Below are positions 17,063-24,662 of a DNA stretch of 64,000 nt, one piece after another. Source of the stretch: an uncultured Chitinophaga sp. (GTDB taxonomy: Bacteria; Bacteroidota; Bacteroidia; Chitinophagales; Chitinophagaceae). The notes beneath the pieces were generated by a model. It worked only from the letters and a program-made list of their open reading frames with translations, was not told the origin of the DNA and searched no databases. The translations under genes and the position numbers were made by a program. The DNA lies in assembly GCF_937874145.1 (NCBI RefSeq), contig NZ_CALNBI010000433.1:6880-70879 (forward strand), given 5' to 3'. How positions within the stretch are numbered: position 1 is the first letter of the stretch; each line of letters begins with the position of its first letter.

Positions 17063-17066
17063 GATA

Positions 17067-17074
17067 CAAATATA
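17067..17074 (-). promoter_or_regulatory. -7 element (TATATTTG) of the carbonic anhydrase gene
   Basis: A perfect TAnnTTTG ending 4 nt before the ATG. A TTG (complement of 17095-17097) lies 20 nt upstream and fits the -33 element; it overlaps the first base of the start codon of the divergent aminotransferase. Confidence 0.6.
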
Positions 17075-17083
17075 GAACTTCAC

Positions 17084-17091
17084 TAACTTCG
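17084..17091 (+). promoter_or_regulatory. -7 element (TAACTTCG) of the aminotransferase gene
   Basis: One mismatch to TAnnTTTG, ending 5 nt before the ATG at 17097. It lies inside the promoter of the divergent carbonic anhydrase gene. Confidence 0.4.
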
Positions 17092-17096
17092 CCCCA

Positions 17097-18278
17097 ATGA
17101 ATAACAGGCAGCTTTTTTTACAGCATGTGGCGCAAACCTCAGACGCCCCCCTGGCGCTGGAGATGGTGAAAGCGCAGGGAATGTATATGTGGGACGCTTC
17201 CGGCAAGCAATACATCGATATGATCGCGGGCATCAGCGTCTGCAATATCGGGCATTGCCACCCGGCTGTTGTGCAGGCCATCCGCGAACAGGCGGAAACG
17301 TATATGCACCTCATCGTGTATGGCGAATTCGTGCAGTCGCCCCAGGTGCAGTACGCCACATTCCTCACCCAACATCTTCCCGCATCCCTCAACTCCGTAT
17401 ACTTCACGAATTCCGGCAGCGAAGCCACCGAAGGCGCCATGAAACTGGCCAAACGCCATACCGGGCGCACGGGCATCATTGCGTTTAAGAACAGCTACCA
17501 CGGCTCTACACAGGGTTCGCTGAGCATCATTGGCGACGAATACTGGCGCAACGCTTACCGCCCGCTCCTCCCCGACGTGCTGCACCTGCAGCACAACGAT
17601 ATGGGCATGCTGGAGCAGATCACCGGACGGACCGCCTGCGTGATCGCGGAAACCGTGCAGGCAGAAGCCGGCGTGCTGGCGCCGTCTGTTGAATGGATGC
17701 AGGCCCTTCGCGCGCGCTGCACCGAAACGGGAACGCTTCTCGTGCTCGACGAGATCCAGTGCGGCCTCGGGCGCAACGGAACGCTCTGGGCCTTCGAACA
17801 ATATGGCGTGGTGCCTGACATTCTTTTGGCAGGGAAAGCCCTGGGCGGCGGCATGCCCCTGGGCGCGTTCGTCGCCAACCGGGATATCATGTGGAGCCTC
17901 ACCAGCCAGCCCGTCCTCGGCCATATTACCACCTTTGGCGGACATCCGGTAGCCTGTGCCGCGGGGCTTGCGGGCATGAAGGCCCTTTTGTCTGAAAAGA
18001 TGATGGATGGGATTTTCGAAAAGGAGCAGCTTTTCCTCCGCCTGCTGCAACATCCGAAAATTAAGGCCGTACGGTCGCGGGGGCTCATGCTGGCCGTGGA
18101 AGTGGAAGACTTCCCTGCCTGCAAGAAAGTGATCGATTATTGCATCGCCAACGGGCTCATCACCGACTGGTTCCTTTTCGCCTCCAACGCGATCCGGCTG
18201 GTGCCGCCACTGATTATTTCCGAAGAAGAAATCCGCAAAGCCTGCGCAATCCTGCTGGCAGGACTGGACACTTTATAA
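17097..18278 (+). CDS. Class III PLP-dependent aminotransferase (ornithine/acetylornithine type)
   Basis: A 393-residue fold-type I aminotransferase, cytosolic. Landmarks: YIDMIAGISVCNIGHCHPAVVQAI (~38-61), the cofactor phosphate segment NSGSEATEGAMKLAKRHTGR (~102-121), VIAETVQAEAGV, LLVLDEIQCGLGRNGTLWAFE with the PLP-binding Asp, and the Schiff-base Lys in LAGKALGGGMPLGAF (~245). Class III enzymes transfer terminal amino groups of ornithine, acetylornithine, GABA or similar donors; the substrate cannot be fixed by eye. The pairing with a gamma-carbonic anhydrase is divergent, not an operon. A hairpin follows the stop. Confidence 0.9.
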   Translation: MNNRQLFLQHVAQTSDAPLALEMVKAQGMYMWDASGKQYIDMIAGISVCNIGHCHPAVVQAIREQAETYMHLIVYGEFVQSPQVQYATFLTQHLPASLNSVYFTNSGSEATEGAMKLAKRHTGRTGIIAFKNSYHGSTQGSLSIIGDEYWRNAYRPLLPDVLHLQHNDMGMLEQITGRTACVIAETVQAEAGVLAPSVEWMQALRARCTETGTLLVLDEIQCGLGRNGTLWAFEQYGVVPDILLAGKALGGGMPLGAFVANRDIMWSLTSQPVLGHITTFGGHPVACAAGLAGMKALLSEKMMDGIFEKEQLFLRLLQHPKIKAVRSRGLMLAVEVEDFPACKKVIDYCIANGLITDWFLFASNAIRLVPPLIISEEEIRKACAILLAGLDTL

Positions 18279-18298
18279 AGAAGTACTTATACTACGAC

Positions 18299-18331
18299 AA
18301 GCCGCCAGGGACATGGTCTCAGGCGGCTTTA
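18299..18331 (+). terminator. Hairpin after the aminotransferase gene
   Basis: AAGCCGCC (18299-18306) pairs with GGCGGCTT (18322-18329). The T-tract is short, so termination may be weak. Confidence 0.45.
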
Positions 18332-18348
18332 TGTCGTGGACATCATGG

Positions 18349-18380
18349 CAAAAAAAATCCTCCCGGGAAACCGGGAGGAC
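18349..18380 (-). terminator. Terminator of the OmpA-family gene
   Basis: TCCTCCCGG (18358-18366) pairs with CCGGGAGGA (18371-18379). The preceding run of A residues gives a T-tract on the minus strand. Confidence 0.7.
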
Positions 18381-18417
18381 CGTTCAAACTGCTTATGAGA
18401 AAATTCAACTAAAAAGC

Positions 18418-19101
18418 TTATTTCTGACCAGCTTCGTTTTTCGCTTCAGATTTCATTTTATCGTTAGCGAAGATCGAGAATTCCACACGACGGTTTTTAG
18501 CGCGGTTGGCTTCGCTGTCGTTGGGGAATTTAGGCTGGGTCTCGCCGTACCAGAAGGTTTGCACGCGGTTAGCGGAAACGCCCCGGCCAACGAGGTAGTT
18601 GGCTACGGATTTTGCCCGGCGCTCGGACAGGCCGTAGTTATAGGAATCTGAACCGGTATCGTCGGTGTGGCCTTCCACACGAACGTGGGTATCCGGGTAT
18701 TTGTTCAGCACTTGCGCGAGCTCCTGGATGTTGCTCTGAGCGGTGGAAGTGAGGTCGGATTTATCGAATCCGAAAAGCACGCCGGAATCGAAGGTTACGT
18801 TGATACCTTCACCTACGCGTTCTACGGTGGCGTTGGGCACTTCGTTCTTGATTTCTTCTGCCTGCTTGTCCATTTTCTTACCGATCAGTACACCTGCGGT
18901 ACCGCCTACGGCTGCACCGATGATGGCGCCAAGGGCAGTGTTACCTGCTGCTTTACCGATTACTGCGCCGGCAGCTGCGCCGCCGCCAGTACCGATCACG
19001 GCTCCTTTTTTAGTATTGTCCATGCTCTGCCACGTGCTGCAGGAGCTAAAAACAAGAATACCTGCCATCGCTATCGCCACAAATGCATTCATTCTTTTCA
19101 T
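18418..19101 (-). CDS. OmpA-family lipoprotein with glycine-zipper segment
   Basis: A 227-residue envelope protein. The signal peptide ends in a lipobox (MAGILVFSSC, Cys21), so it is a lipoprotein. Residues ~33-75 form a glycine zipper (GAVIGTGGGAAAGAVIGKAAG, GAIIGAAVGGTAGVLIGKK), which probably lies in or crosses the membrane. Residues ~100-215 are the OmpA peptidoglycan-binding domain with HVRVEGHTDDTGSDSYNYGLSERRAKSVANYL and the terminal NRRVEFSI. Such proteins tether the outer membrane to peptidoglycan. It is a single gene with its own terminator. The tail is rich in Lys, Glu and Asn. Confidence 0.92.
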   Translation of the reverse strand: MKRMNAFVAIAMAGILVFSSCSTWQSMDNTKKGAVIGTGGGAAAGAVIGKAAGNTALGAIIGAAVGGTAGVLIGKKMDKQAEEIKNEVPNATVERVGEGINVTFDSGVLFGFDKSDLTSTAQSNIQELAQVLNKYPDTHVRVEGHTDDTGSDSYNYGLSERRAKSVANYLVGRGVSANRVQTFWYGETQPKFPNDSEANRAKNRRVEFSIFANDKMKSEAKNEAGQK

Positions 19102-19237
19102 CTTGGTTAAGTTTTATTGGTTTGAGTGTGCTAGCTAAATCAAAATCTTTGCCAACAATTTTTTACTGCTGGTAATTTTTTGTGTATCAATGCATAAGGG
19201 ATAACGGTTATGTAGATATAGCGTAATTCCCGATTCG

Positions 19238-19807
19238 TTACTTCCCGAACAAACCGCCGAGCAAGCCGCCGAGGCCACCGCTGCTTTGTTGTTGTTTGGC
19301 GCCGTTGGAGATCATGGCCGTGAGGTCCTGCATGTCTACATCGCCGTCGCCGTCTTTATCCAGTCCGAATTTACCGAGCAGGCCGCCGAGGTTGAGCCCG
19401 CTGGCGGAACCGCCGGTGAGGGAACCGATGATGCTGTCGAGGGAAAAAGAACTATCGCCGGGGTCGTTGGTTTTCTTCACGAGGGAGCCCAGTACCGAGG
19501 GGATGAGGGAGCCCGCGAGCGAAGCTGCCGCGCCGCTGTTGAGGTTGAATTTGTCCATAAGGTTCTTGATGAAATTCCCCTGGATGCCGTTCACCAGCGG
19601 ATTGGCGCCATCGGGGGCGCTGCTGCCGTTGAAGAGGCCCATTACTTCCTTCACGTTGCCATTTGCCAGGGCGGATTGCAGGCCCTCGGCGATGGAGTGG
19701 GAAGCTTCGCCGATCACGGCATCATTTTGTTCGTTGGGCACGGCAGGGTTGGCAACCACTGTTTCCTGCGCATTTTCGCGGACCAGTTGGACTAATTGAT
19801 CTAACAT
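19238..19807 (-). CDS. DUF937-like protein with C-terminal EF-hand-like loop
   Basis: A 189-residue soluble protein starting at the ATG at 19807, in front of which a -7-like box (TAAACTTC) ends 5 nt upstream. Residues ~1-110 resemble the DUF937 / YidB helical family (IAEGLQSALANGNVKEVMGLFNG, VNGIQGNFIKNLMDKFNLNSGAAASLAGSLIPSVLGSLV). Residues ~145-160 read GLDKDGDGDVDMQDLTAM, a near-perfect calcium-binding EF-hand or dockerin-like loop. The end is a Gly-Leu repeat (GGLGGLLGGLFGK). No signal peptide is visible. Function unknown; the calcium loop is inferred from the DxDxDGxVDxxDL spacing. Confidence 0.75.
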   Translation of the reverse strand: MLDQLVQLVRENAQETVVANPAVPNEQNDAVIGEASHSIAEGLQSALANGNVKEVMGLFNGSSAPDGANPLVNGIQGNFIKNLMDKFNLNSGAAASLAGSLIPSVLGSLVKKTNDPGDSSFSLDSIIGSLTGGSASGLNLGGLLGKFGLDKDGDGDVDMQDLTAMISNGAKQQQSSGGLGGLLGGLFGK

Positions 19808-19812
19808 TTTGT

Positions 19813-19820
19813 GAAGTTTA
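19813..19820 (-). promoter_or_regulatory. -7-like element (TAAACTTC) of the DUF937-like gene
   Basis: Ends 5 nt before the ATG at 19807 on the minus strand. It differs from TAnnTTTG in the last bases, so it is only a candidate. Confidence 0.3.
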
Positions 19821-19941
19821 GGGTGGATAAATACAATATTGTAACCCGATAGATTCAGGACGTGTGCAGGATTAATAACATTTCCCTTCCGCAAATTGTT
19901 GCGAAAGTAAAATGCCCCGGCCTGGGGACGACAGCCGAAAA

Positions 19942-21018
19942 TTACATGCCCAGCTGGTCGCCGGTCTTCATCTTCTCGGCGTTTTCAGCGAACTGAAGCG
20001 CCTGCACCATTTCATCGATGTCGCCGTTCATGAACGCGTCGAGGTTGTAGACGGTCATACCGATGCGGTGGTCCGTCACGCGGCCCTGGGGGAAATTGTA
20101 GGTCCGGATTTTCGCGGAGCGGTCGCCCGTGGAAACCAGGGATTTACGTTGCGAAGCGATCGCGTCTTCATGCTTGCGCACCGCCGCTTCGTAAATGCGG
20201 GTCCGGAGCATGCGCATGGCGATATCGCGGTTGGAGTGCTGGCTGCGGCCTTCCTGGCATTCCACCACCACACCGGTGGGAACGTGGGTCAGGCGTACGG
20301 CGGACTCCGTTTTATTTACGTGCTGGCCACCCGCGCCGGAAGAGCGGAAAGTGTCCATTTTGATATCGGCGTCGCGGATTTCCACGTCCACTTCTTCCGC
20401 TTCGGGCAGTACGGCCACGGTGGCGGCGGAGGTATGGACACGGCCGGAGGCCTCGGTGGCGGGAACGCGCTGAACGCGGTGAACGCCGGATTCGAATTTG
20501 AGGGTACCGTATACGTCATCGCCGGACACTTCCACGACTACTTCCTTGTAGCCGCCTGCGCCGCCGGCGTTTTCGTTCATGATAGAAGTTTTCCAGCCTT
20601 TGATCTCGCAATAACGGAGGTACATGCGGAGCAGGTCGCCGGCGAAAAGCGCGGCTTCGTCGCCCCCGGTGCCGCCACGGATCTCGAGGATGGCGTTCTT
20701 CTCGTCCTGCGGGTCTTTCGGGATCAGGAGGTTCCGGATATCGGCTTCCATCTGGTCTTTCTGTTCCGCGAGGCCTTCGGTTTCTTCCTTGGCCAGTTCG
20801 CGCATTTCCTCGTCGCCGCTGTCCAGCACTTCGCGGTTGAAGGCGATGGCTTCCAGCAGTTTGCGGTAAGCGTCGTAGGCCTTTACGATCTTTTCGAGCT
20901 GGCGGTATTCTTTGCTCAGCTTGCTGAATTGTTTGTTATCGCTCACCACTTCGGGGTTGGTCAGCGCCATGGAAACTTGTTCGTATCGGCCTTTAATGGC
21001 GTCGAGTTTATCTATCAT
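19942..21018 (-). CDS. prfA: Peptide chain release factor 1
   Basis: A 358-residue class I release factor that reads UAA and UAG. The anticodon-like tripeptide is PAT (in VHRVQRVPATEASGRVHTS, ~186-204) and the catalytic loop is GAGGQHVNKTESAVRLTHVPTG with the GGQ motif (~230). The N-terminal coiled helices (~1-100) and C-terminal domain (DHRIGMTVYNLDAFMNGDIDEMVQAL) are complete, and the length is standard. The 169-bp gap to the divergent amidohydrolase contains no other gene. Confidence 0.97.
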   Translation of the reverse strand: MIDKLDAIKGRYEQVSMALTNPEVVSDNKQFSKLSKEYRQLEKIVKAYDAYRKLLEAIAFNREVLDSGDEEMRELAKEETEGLAEQKDQMEADIRNLLIPKDPQDEKNAILEIRGGTGGDEAALFAGDLLRMYLRYCEIKGWKTSIMNENAGGAGGYKEVVVEVSGDDVYGTLKFESGVHRVQRVPATEASGRVHTSAATVAVLPEAEEVDVEIRDADIKMDTFRSSGAGGQHVNKTESAVRLTHVPTGVVVECQEGRSQHSNRDIAMRMLRTRIYEAAVRKHEDAIASQRKSLVSTGDRSAKIRTYNFPQGRVTDHRIGMTVYNLDAFMNGDIDEMVQALQFAENAEKMKTGDQLGM

Positions 21019-21174
21019 ATTCGGTTATCCGGATTAATTATCAGCAATTTCGGCGAAGGTTTGGCGTTATTACGCCATTATTATCCCTGCCTGCCTTGCC
21101 GGTTCGGGTTGCAAAATTACGTTTTTGCCGGTTATTTTAAGCGCTGGATGAGGGCCCTTCCGGCGAACATTCCC

Positions 21175-21182
21175 TAAATTCA
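21175..21182 (+). promoter_or_regulatory. -7-like element (TAAATTCA) of the amidohydrolase gene
   Basis: Ends 5 nt before the ATG at 21188. Two mismatches to TAnnTTTG; it is listed because the same spacing recurs at other genes here. Confidence 0.3.
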
Positions 21183-21187
21183 CCCTT

Positions 21188-22354
21188 ATGATCAAGATTA
21201 CAGCAGACGATATATTTGACGGTAGAAAATTTCATGGCCCCGACCGGGCGTTGGTGCTGGACGATAACGCCACTGTTTCGGCGCTCGTTCCGCTCTCGTG
21301 GGTGGGGGAGGATTTTATCAGGGTGGAAGGGGTACTCAGCCCCGGTTTCATCAATACTCATTGCCATCTTGAGCTTTCGCACATGAAGGGCGCCATCCCC
21401 CCCGGCACCGGCCTCCCCGCCTTCCTGACGGCCGTCATGGAAAACAGGCAGCCCCCCGCCGCGGAAGTCCTCGCTTCGGCGATCGACTCCGCCGCCGAAG
21501 ACATGCACGCCCGGGGGATCGTGGCCGTCGGCGATATCGCCAATACCGCCGCCACCGCCGCTGTCAAAATACGGACCGCCCAACAAACCGAATGGCGGAC
21601 TTTCGTGGAATGCATGGGCGTGTCCGACCAGTTCGCCCCCCAGCGCCTGGAACACTCCCTGTCTGTGCTGGCCCAATTCCGCCAGCACAGCATCTCCGCC
21701 AACCTCGTCCCCCACGCCCCCTACTCCGTTTCACCCACATTGTTCCGCCTCATCAACGGCCTCCAGCATAACGATCTCATCTCCATCCATAACCAGGAAT
21801 CCCAGGCTGAAAACGAATTGTTCCGGCACAAAACCGGCCCTTTCCTGGATTTTTACCGCCATTTCAACATGGACGCTTCCGGCATCGGGGGCGCCGGCCT
21901 CAACAGCCTGCCCGCTTACATCGGGTATTTCGACAAAGCGCAAACCGTCCTCCTCGTCCATAACACATTCACCACCCGGGCCGACGTGGAATCCGCGCTT
22001 TCCCGCACCGGTGACACATATTGGTGCCTCTGCCCCAACGCCAACCTGTACATCGAAGGCATGCTGCCCGACGTTCCCATGCTCATGGGCACGCCCGGCG
22101 CCAATATCACGCTGGGCACCGACAGCCTCGCATCCAACCACCAGCTTTGCATCTGGAGCGAAATCACCACCCTTCGCGAGAAATTTCCTTCCATCCCCCT
22201 GGAAACCATGTTGCAATGGGCCACGCTCAACGGCGCGGAAGCCCTCGGGATTGCGGACCGCTTCGGCAGCTTCGAAAAAGGGAAATCTCCCGGCATTGTA
22301 CAGATCGTAAATAACGAAGCCCGGCGACTCCATATGCAATCGCTTATTGTGTAG
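21188..22354 (+). CDS. Metal-dependent amidohydrolase (cytosine/aminofutalosine deaminase-like)
   Basis: A 388-residue TIM-barrel hydrolase of the amidohydrolase superfamily. Metal and catalytic residues fit NTHCHLELSH (HxH, ~58-67), the His in VPHAPYSVSP (~178), SIHNQESQAENE (His then Glu, ~200) and LGTDSLASN (Asp, ~318). The C-terminal small domain closes with FGSFEKGKSPGIVQIVN. This pattern matches the deaminases that act on S-adenosylhomocysteine, 5'-methylthioadenosine or aminodeoxyfutalosine, the last belonging to the futalosine menaquinone route. No mqn gene is nearby, so the substrate stays open. The mscS gene begins 12 nt after the stop. Confidence 0.85.
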   Translation: MIKITADDIFDGRKFHGPDRALVLDDNATVSALVPLSWVGEDFIRVEGVLSPGFINTHCHLELSHMKGAIPPGTGLPAFLTAVMENRQPPAAEVLASAIDSAAEDMHARGIVAVGDIANTAATAAVKIRTAQQTEWRTFVECMGVSDQFAPQRLEHSLSVLAQFRQHSISANLVPHAPYSVSPTLFRLINGLQHNDLISIHNQESQAENELFRHKTGPFLDFYRHFNMDASGIGGAGLNSLPAYIGYFDKAQTVLLVHNTFTTRADVESALSRTGDTYWCLCPNANLYIEGMLPDVPMLMGTPGANITLGTDSLASNHQLCIWSEITTLREKFPSIPLETMLQWATLNGAEALGIADRFGSFEKGKSPGIVQIVNNEARRLHMQSLIV

Positions 22355-22359
22355 ATTTG
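22352..22359 (+). promoter_or_regulatory. -7 element (TAGATTTG) of the mscS-like gene
   Basis: A perfect TAnnTTTG that includes the amidohydrolase stop codon (TAG) and ends 7 nt before the ATG at 22367. Confidence 0.5.
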
Positions 22360-22366
22360 CACCGCT

Positions 22367-23464
22367 ATGAACGAATTCCTGAACCAACATTTCCTCGAAA
22401 ACTCCGTCCGCAACTACCTCATCGTGGCGGGCATCATCCTTTTCATTTTCCTCATCCGGCGGTATCTGTCCAAAAGTCTCGCCGCAGGCCTCTACAAACT
22501 CATCCGGCACTGGTCGCCCGGCATCCAGCAGAACGCTTTTGTAGAGCTGCTGCTCAAACCGATCGAATATTTCCTGCTGATGACAGCCGTGATCATGGCC
22601 AGCAACCACCTCGTATTTCCCGAAGCGCTGAACATCGTGATATTCAACCGCGCCGTGGAGCCTTTCACGATGAAAATGCTCCTGGCGTTTGTGCTGAAGA
22701 TCGTGCTGAGCATGACTTTCATCATGATCCTGCTGCGCCTGATCGATTTCTTCGCGCTCATCCTCGAACAAAAAGCCGGCCTCACAAACGACAAAACCGA
22801 CGACCAGTTCGTCATATTCTTCCGCGATTTCTTCAAAGCCATCGTGTACATCATCGGGGCGATGATCCTTATCAACATCCTTTTCGGAAAAGAACTGGTC
22901 AACAAGCTGGTAGCTGGTCTTGGCATCGGTGCGGCGGCCCTCGCACTCGCCGCCAAGGAAAGCATCGAGAACCTCATCGGTTCGTTCATCATCTTCTCCG
23001 ACAAACCTTTCCGTGTAGGCGACAGCGTTAAAGTTGACAATATAACCGGAACGGTGGAAAAGATCGGGCTGCGCAGCACGCGCATCCGCACGCTGGAGAA
23101 AACGTTCGTGACGGTGCCGAATAAGAAAATGGTGGACAGCGTGCTGGACAACCTTTCGCTCCGCACGCAGCAGCGCGTGGCGCAGAAGCTGGAACTGTCG
23201 GGCGATACGCCTCCCGGCCCCGTGCTCGCCGTGGTGAAAGACATCCAGGCATATCTCGGCAAACAGCGCGAGGTGGAAGCTGGTTTCAACGTGAACCTGC
23301 ACGATTTCGGGAAAGATTCCCTCATGCTGCAGATCATTTATATGACAAACATCCTCGAAGGCATACCGTACCTGGAATTGCGCGAACGCGTGAACCTGGA
23401 AATGCTCGCCATCCTGGAAAAACATGGCGTCCGCCTGGCAACCAGGGAAGCCGGCGCCGCTTGA
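22367..23464 (+). CDS. Small-conductance mechanosensitive channel family protein
   Basis: A 365-residue MscS-family channel with about four N-terminal helices to residue ~165. The pore-lining TM3 and beta domain are marked by VAGLGIGAAALALAAKESIENLIGSFIIFSDKPFRVGDSVKV (~180-222) and by VEKIGLRSTRIRTLEKTFVTVPNKKMVDS. The C-terminal cytoplasmic alpha/beta domain follows (~255-355). Such channels open under hypo-osmotic shock and release solutes. The Ala/Gly pattern of TM3 is intact. The gene follows the amidohydrolase closely but has its own -7 element. A strong terminator follows. Confidence 0.93.
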   Translation: MNEFLNQHFLENSVRNYLIVAGIILFIFLIRRYLSKSLAAGLYKLIRHWSPGIQQNAFVELLLKPIEYFLLMTAVIMASNHLVFPEALNIVIFNRAVEPFTMKMLLAFVLKIVLSMTFIMILLRLIDFFALILEQKAGLTNDKTDDQFVIFFRDFFKAIVYIIGAMILINILFGKELVNKLVAGLGIGAAALALAAKESIENLIGSFIIFSDKPFRVGDSVKVDNITGTVEKIGLRSTRIRTLEKTFVTVPNKKMVDSVLDNLSLRTQQRVAQKLELSGDTPPGPVLAVVKDIQAYLGKQREVEAGFNVNLHDFGKDSLMLQIIYMTNILEGIPYLELRERVNLEMLAILEKHGVRLATREAGAA

Positions 23465-23478
23465 TGCCTGAATCAATA

Positions 23479-23515
23479 AAAAATCCCCCCATGGCCAGGC
23501 CGCGGGGGGATTTTT
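23479..23515. terminator. Bidirectional intrinsic terminator
   Basis: AAATCCCCCC (23481-23490) pairs with GGGGGGATTT (23504-23513), with A and T runs on either side. It ends mscS (+) and the thioredoxin-like gene (-). Confidence 0.85.
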
Positions 23516-23531
23516 CGTTCTATGGAAATAT

Positions 23532-24020
23532 CTACTTCGCGTTCATTTTCATGAGAATCTGCGCCAGGTCGTCTTCCACGGTGTTCTGTGCAGCGCCGGC
23601 AATGCGGCCTTCTTCTTTCCCATCGCGCATCACGAGGATGGCGGGAAATTTCTTCACTTTGTAACCATCGGCTTTGGCATCGCCGGTGGCGCCGGAACCA
23701 TCAACAGCGTACATATGAATGCTTTCTTCCGGAACGCTGGACAGGATCATCACTTTATAGAACTCGGAAAGCAGCTTGCGGCTGGCTTCGTCGGAAGGGT
23801 TTACCAGGGCCACCAGCTGAATTTTGTCCTTATTGGACTTGATATAATTAACCATGGTGGAGTTGGCGTTGTAGCGGTTGATACCGGTATGGAACCAGGC
23901 GTAGGAAGAATCGTTGACGAGCTGTTTCATATCGAACTTGCCTTTGAGCGGCTGACTCTGGGCCATGGTCACGGTTGACAGCAACAATCCGCATCCCAGT
24001 AAAATGGTTTGTAAACGCAT
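23532..24020 (-). CDS. Exported thioredoxin-fold protein without CxxC
   Basis: A 162-residue protein with a signal peptide (MRLQTILLGCGLLLSTVTMAQ). The body follows a thioredoxin-like pattern: a central strand with KIQLVALVNPSDEASRKLLSEFYKVMILSSVPEE, then HMYAVDGSGATG, and the cis-Pro segment KVKKFPAILVMRDGKEEGRIAG (~120-140). Where active thioredoxins have W-C-x-x-C, this protein has NPSDEAS, so it cannot do thiol-disulfide exchange. It may be a periplasmic binding or scaffold variant. It lies 13 nt after the MerR gene on the same strand, so the two are probably cotranscribed. Confidence 0.75.
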   Translation of the reverse strand: MRLQTILLGCGLLLSTVTMAQSQPLKGKFDMKQLVNDSSYAWFHTGINRYNANSTMVNYIKSNKDKIQLVALVNPSDEASRKLLSEFYKVMILSSVPEESIHMYAVDGSGATGDAKADGYKVKKFPAILVMRDGKEEGRIAGAAQNTVEDDLAQILMKMNAK

Positions 24021-24033
24021 AATGTCCTATGTT

Positions 24034-24567
24034 TTATAATTGATCTTTTAACTCCGTTAAGAACGTCCTCACTTTTTCGAGGGACTTGACCATTTCGAAG
24101 TTGCGGGAAGCGATGCGCTTGTCTTCCCGGAGCTTCTGTTTGGCGCCTTCGATGGTGTACTTTCTTTCGCGCAGCAGGTGGTAGATGAGTTTGAGGTGCT
24201 GGATATCTTCTTGTCTGAAGAGGCGGTCTCCTTTCCGGTTTTTTTTCGGCTGGAGGATATCGAACTCATTTTCCCAGTAGCGGATGAGCGAGGTATTGAC
24301 GCGGAACATACCGGCTACTTCGCTGATCGAATAGTACTGTTTGTCGAGGGTTAGTTTTTCCAGTTCCTGGATGACGTGCGGATCACCGGACAGCTCTTTA
24401 AGACTTTTGCGGCCCCGTTTTTTGCCCTTTACCGGAGCTTCGCCAGCAGGAAGCGGAGCTCCCGGCGCCGGAGGGGCGCCGTTTTCCAACCCGGGCTCGC
24501 CGGGCGCTGGCTGTTTTACGGTCGGGGGCTGCGGCGGGAGGCCGAATAAGTCCAGTTGCTGCATCAT
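24034..24567 (-). CDS. MerR-family transcriptional regulator
   Basis: A 177-residue regulator. A proline-rich, low-complexity N-terminus (~1-48) precedes a basic stretch and the MerR winged helix at ~75-145: YYSISEVAGMFRVNTSLIRYWENEFDILQPKKNRKGDRLFRQEDIQHLKLIYHLLRERKYTIEGAKQKL. A short coiled coil completes it. It has no cysteine or ligand domain, so it belongs to the simple MerR group found next to M23 peptidase genes in Bacteroidota. A TAGTTTCG box ends 3 nt before the first ATG and 6 nt before a second (24564). The M23 peptidase gene is 95 nt upstream. Confidence 0.88.
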   Translation of the reverse strand: MMQQLDLFGLPPQPPTVKQPAPGEPGLENGAPPAPGAPLPAGEAPVKGKKRGRKSLKELSGDPHVIQELEKLTLDKQYYSISEVAGMFRVNTSLIRYWENEFDILQPKKNRKGDRLFRQEDIQHLKLIYHLLRERKYTIEGAKQKLREDKRIASRNFEMVKSLEKVRTFLTELKDQL

Positions 24568-24570
24568 AAC

Positions 24571-24578
24571 CGAAACTA
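24571..24578 (-). promoter_or_regulatory. -7 element (TAGTTTCG) of the MerR-family gene
   Basis: One mismatch to TAnnTTTG, ending 3 nt before the ATG at 24567 and 6 nt before the ATG at 24564. Confidence 0.4.
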
Positions 24579-24662
24579 ATTGATAATGAAAAAGATTACG
24601 GATACAATATTACGGAATCCATCCCATGAACTGAACCGCCATTTCCTTCAATAATCATTCCA

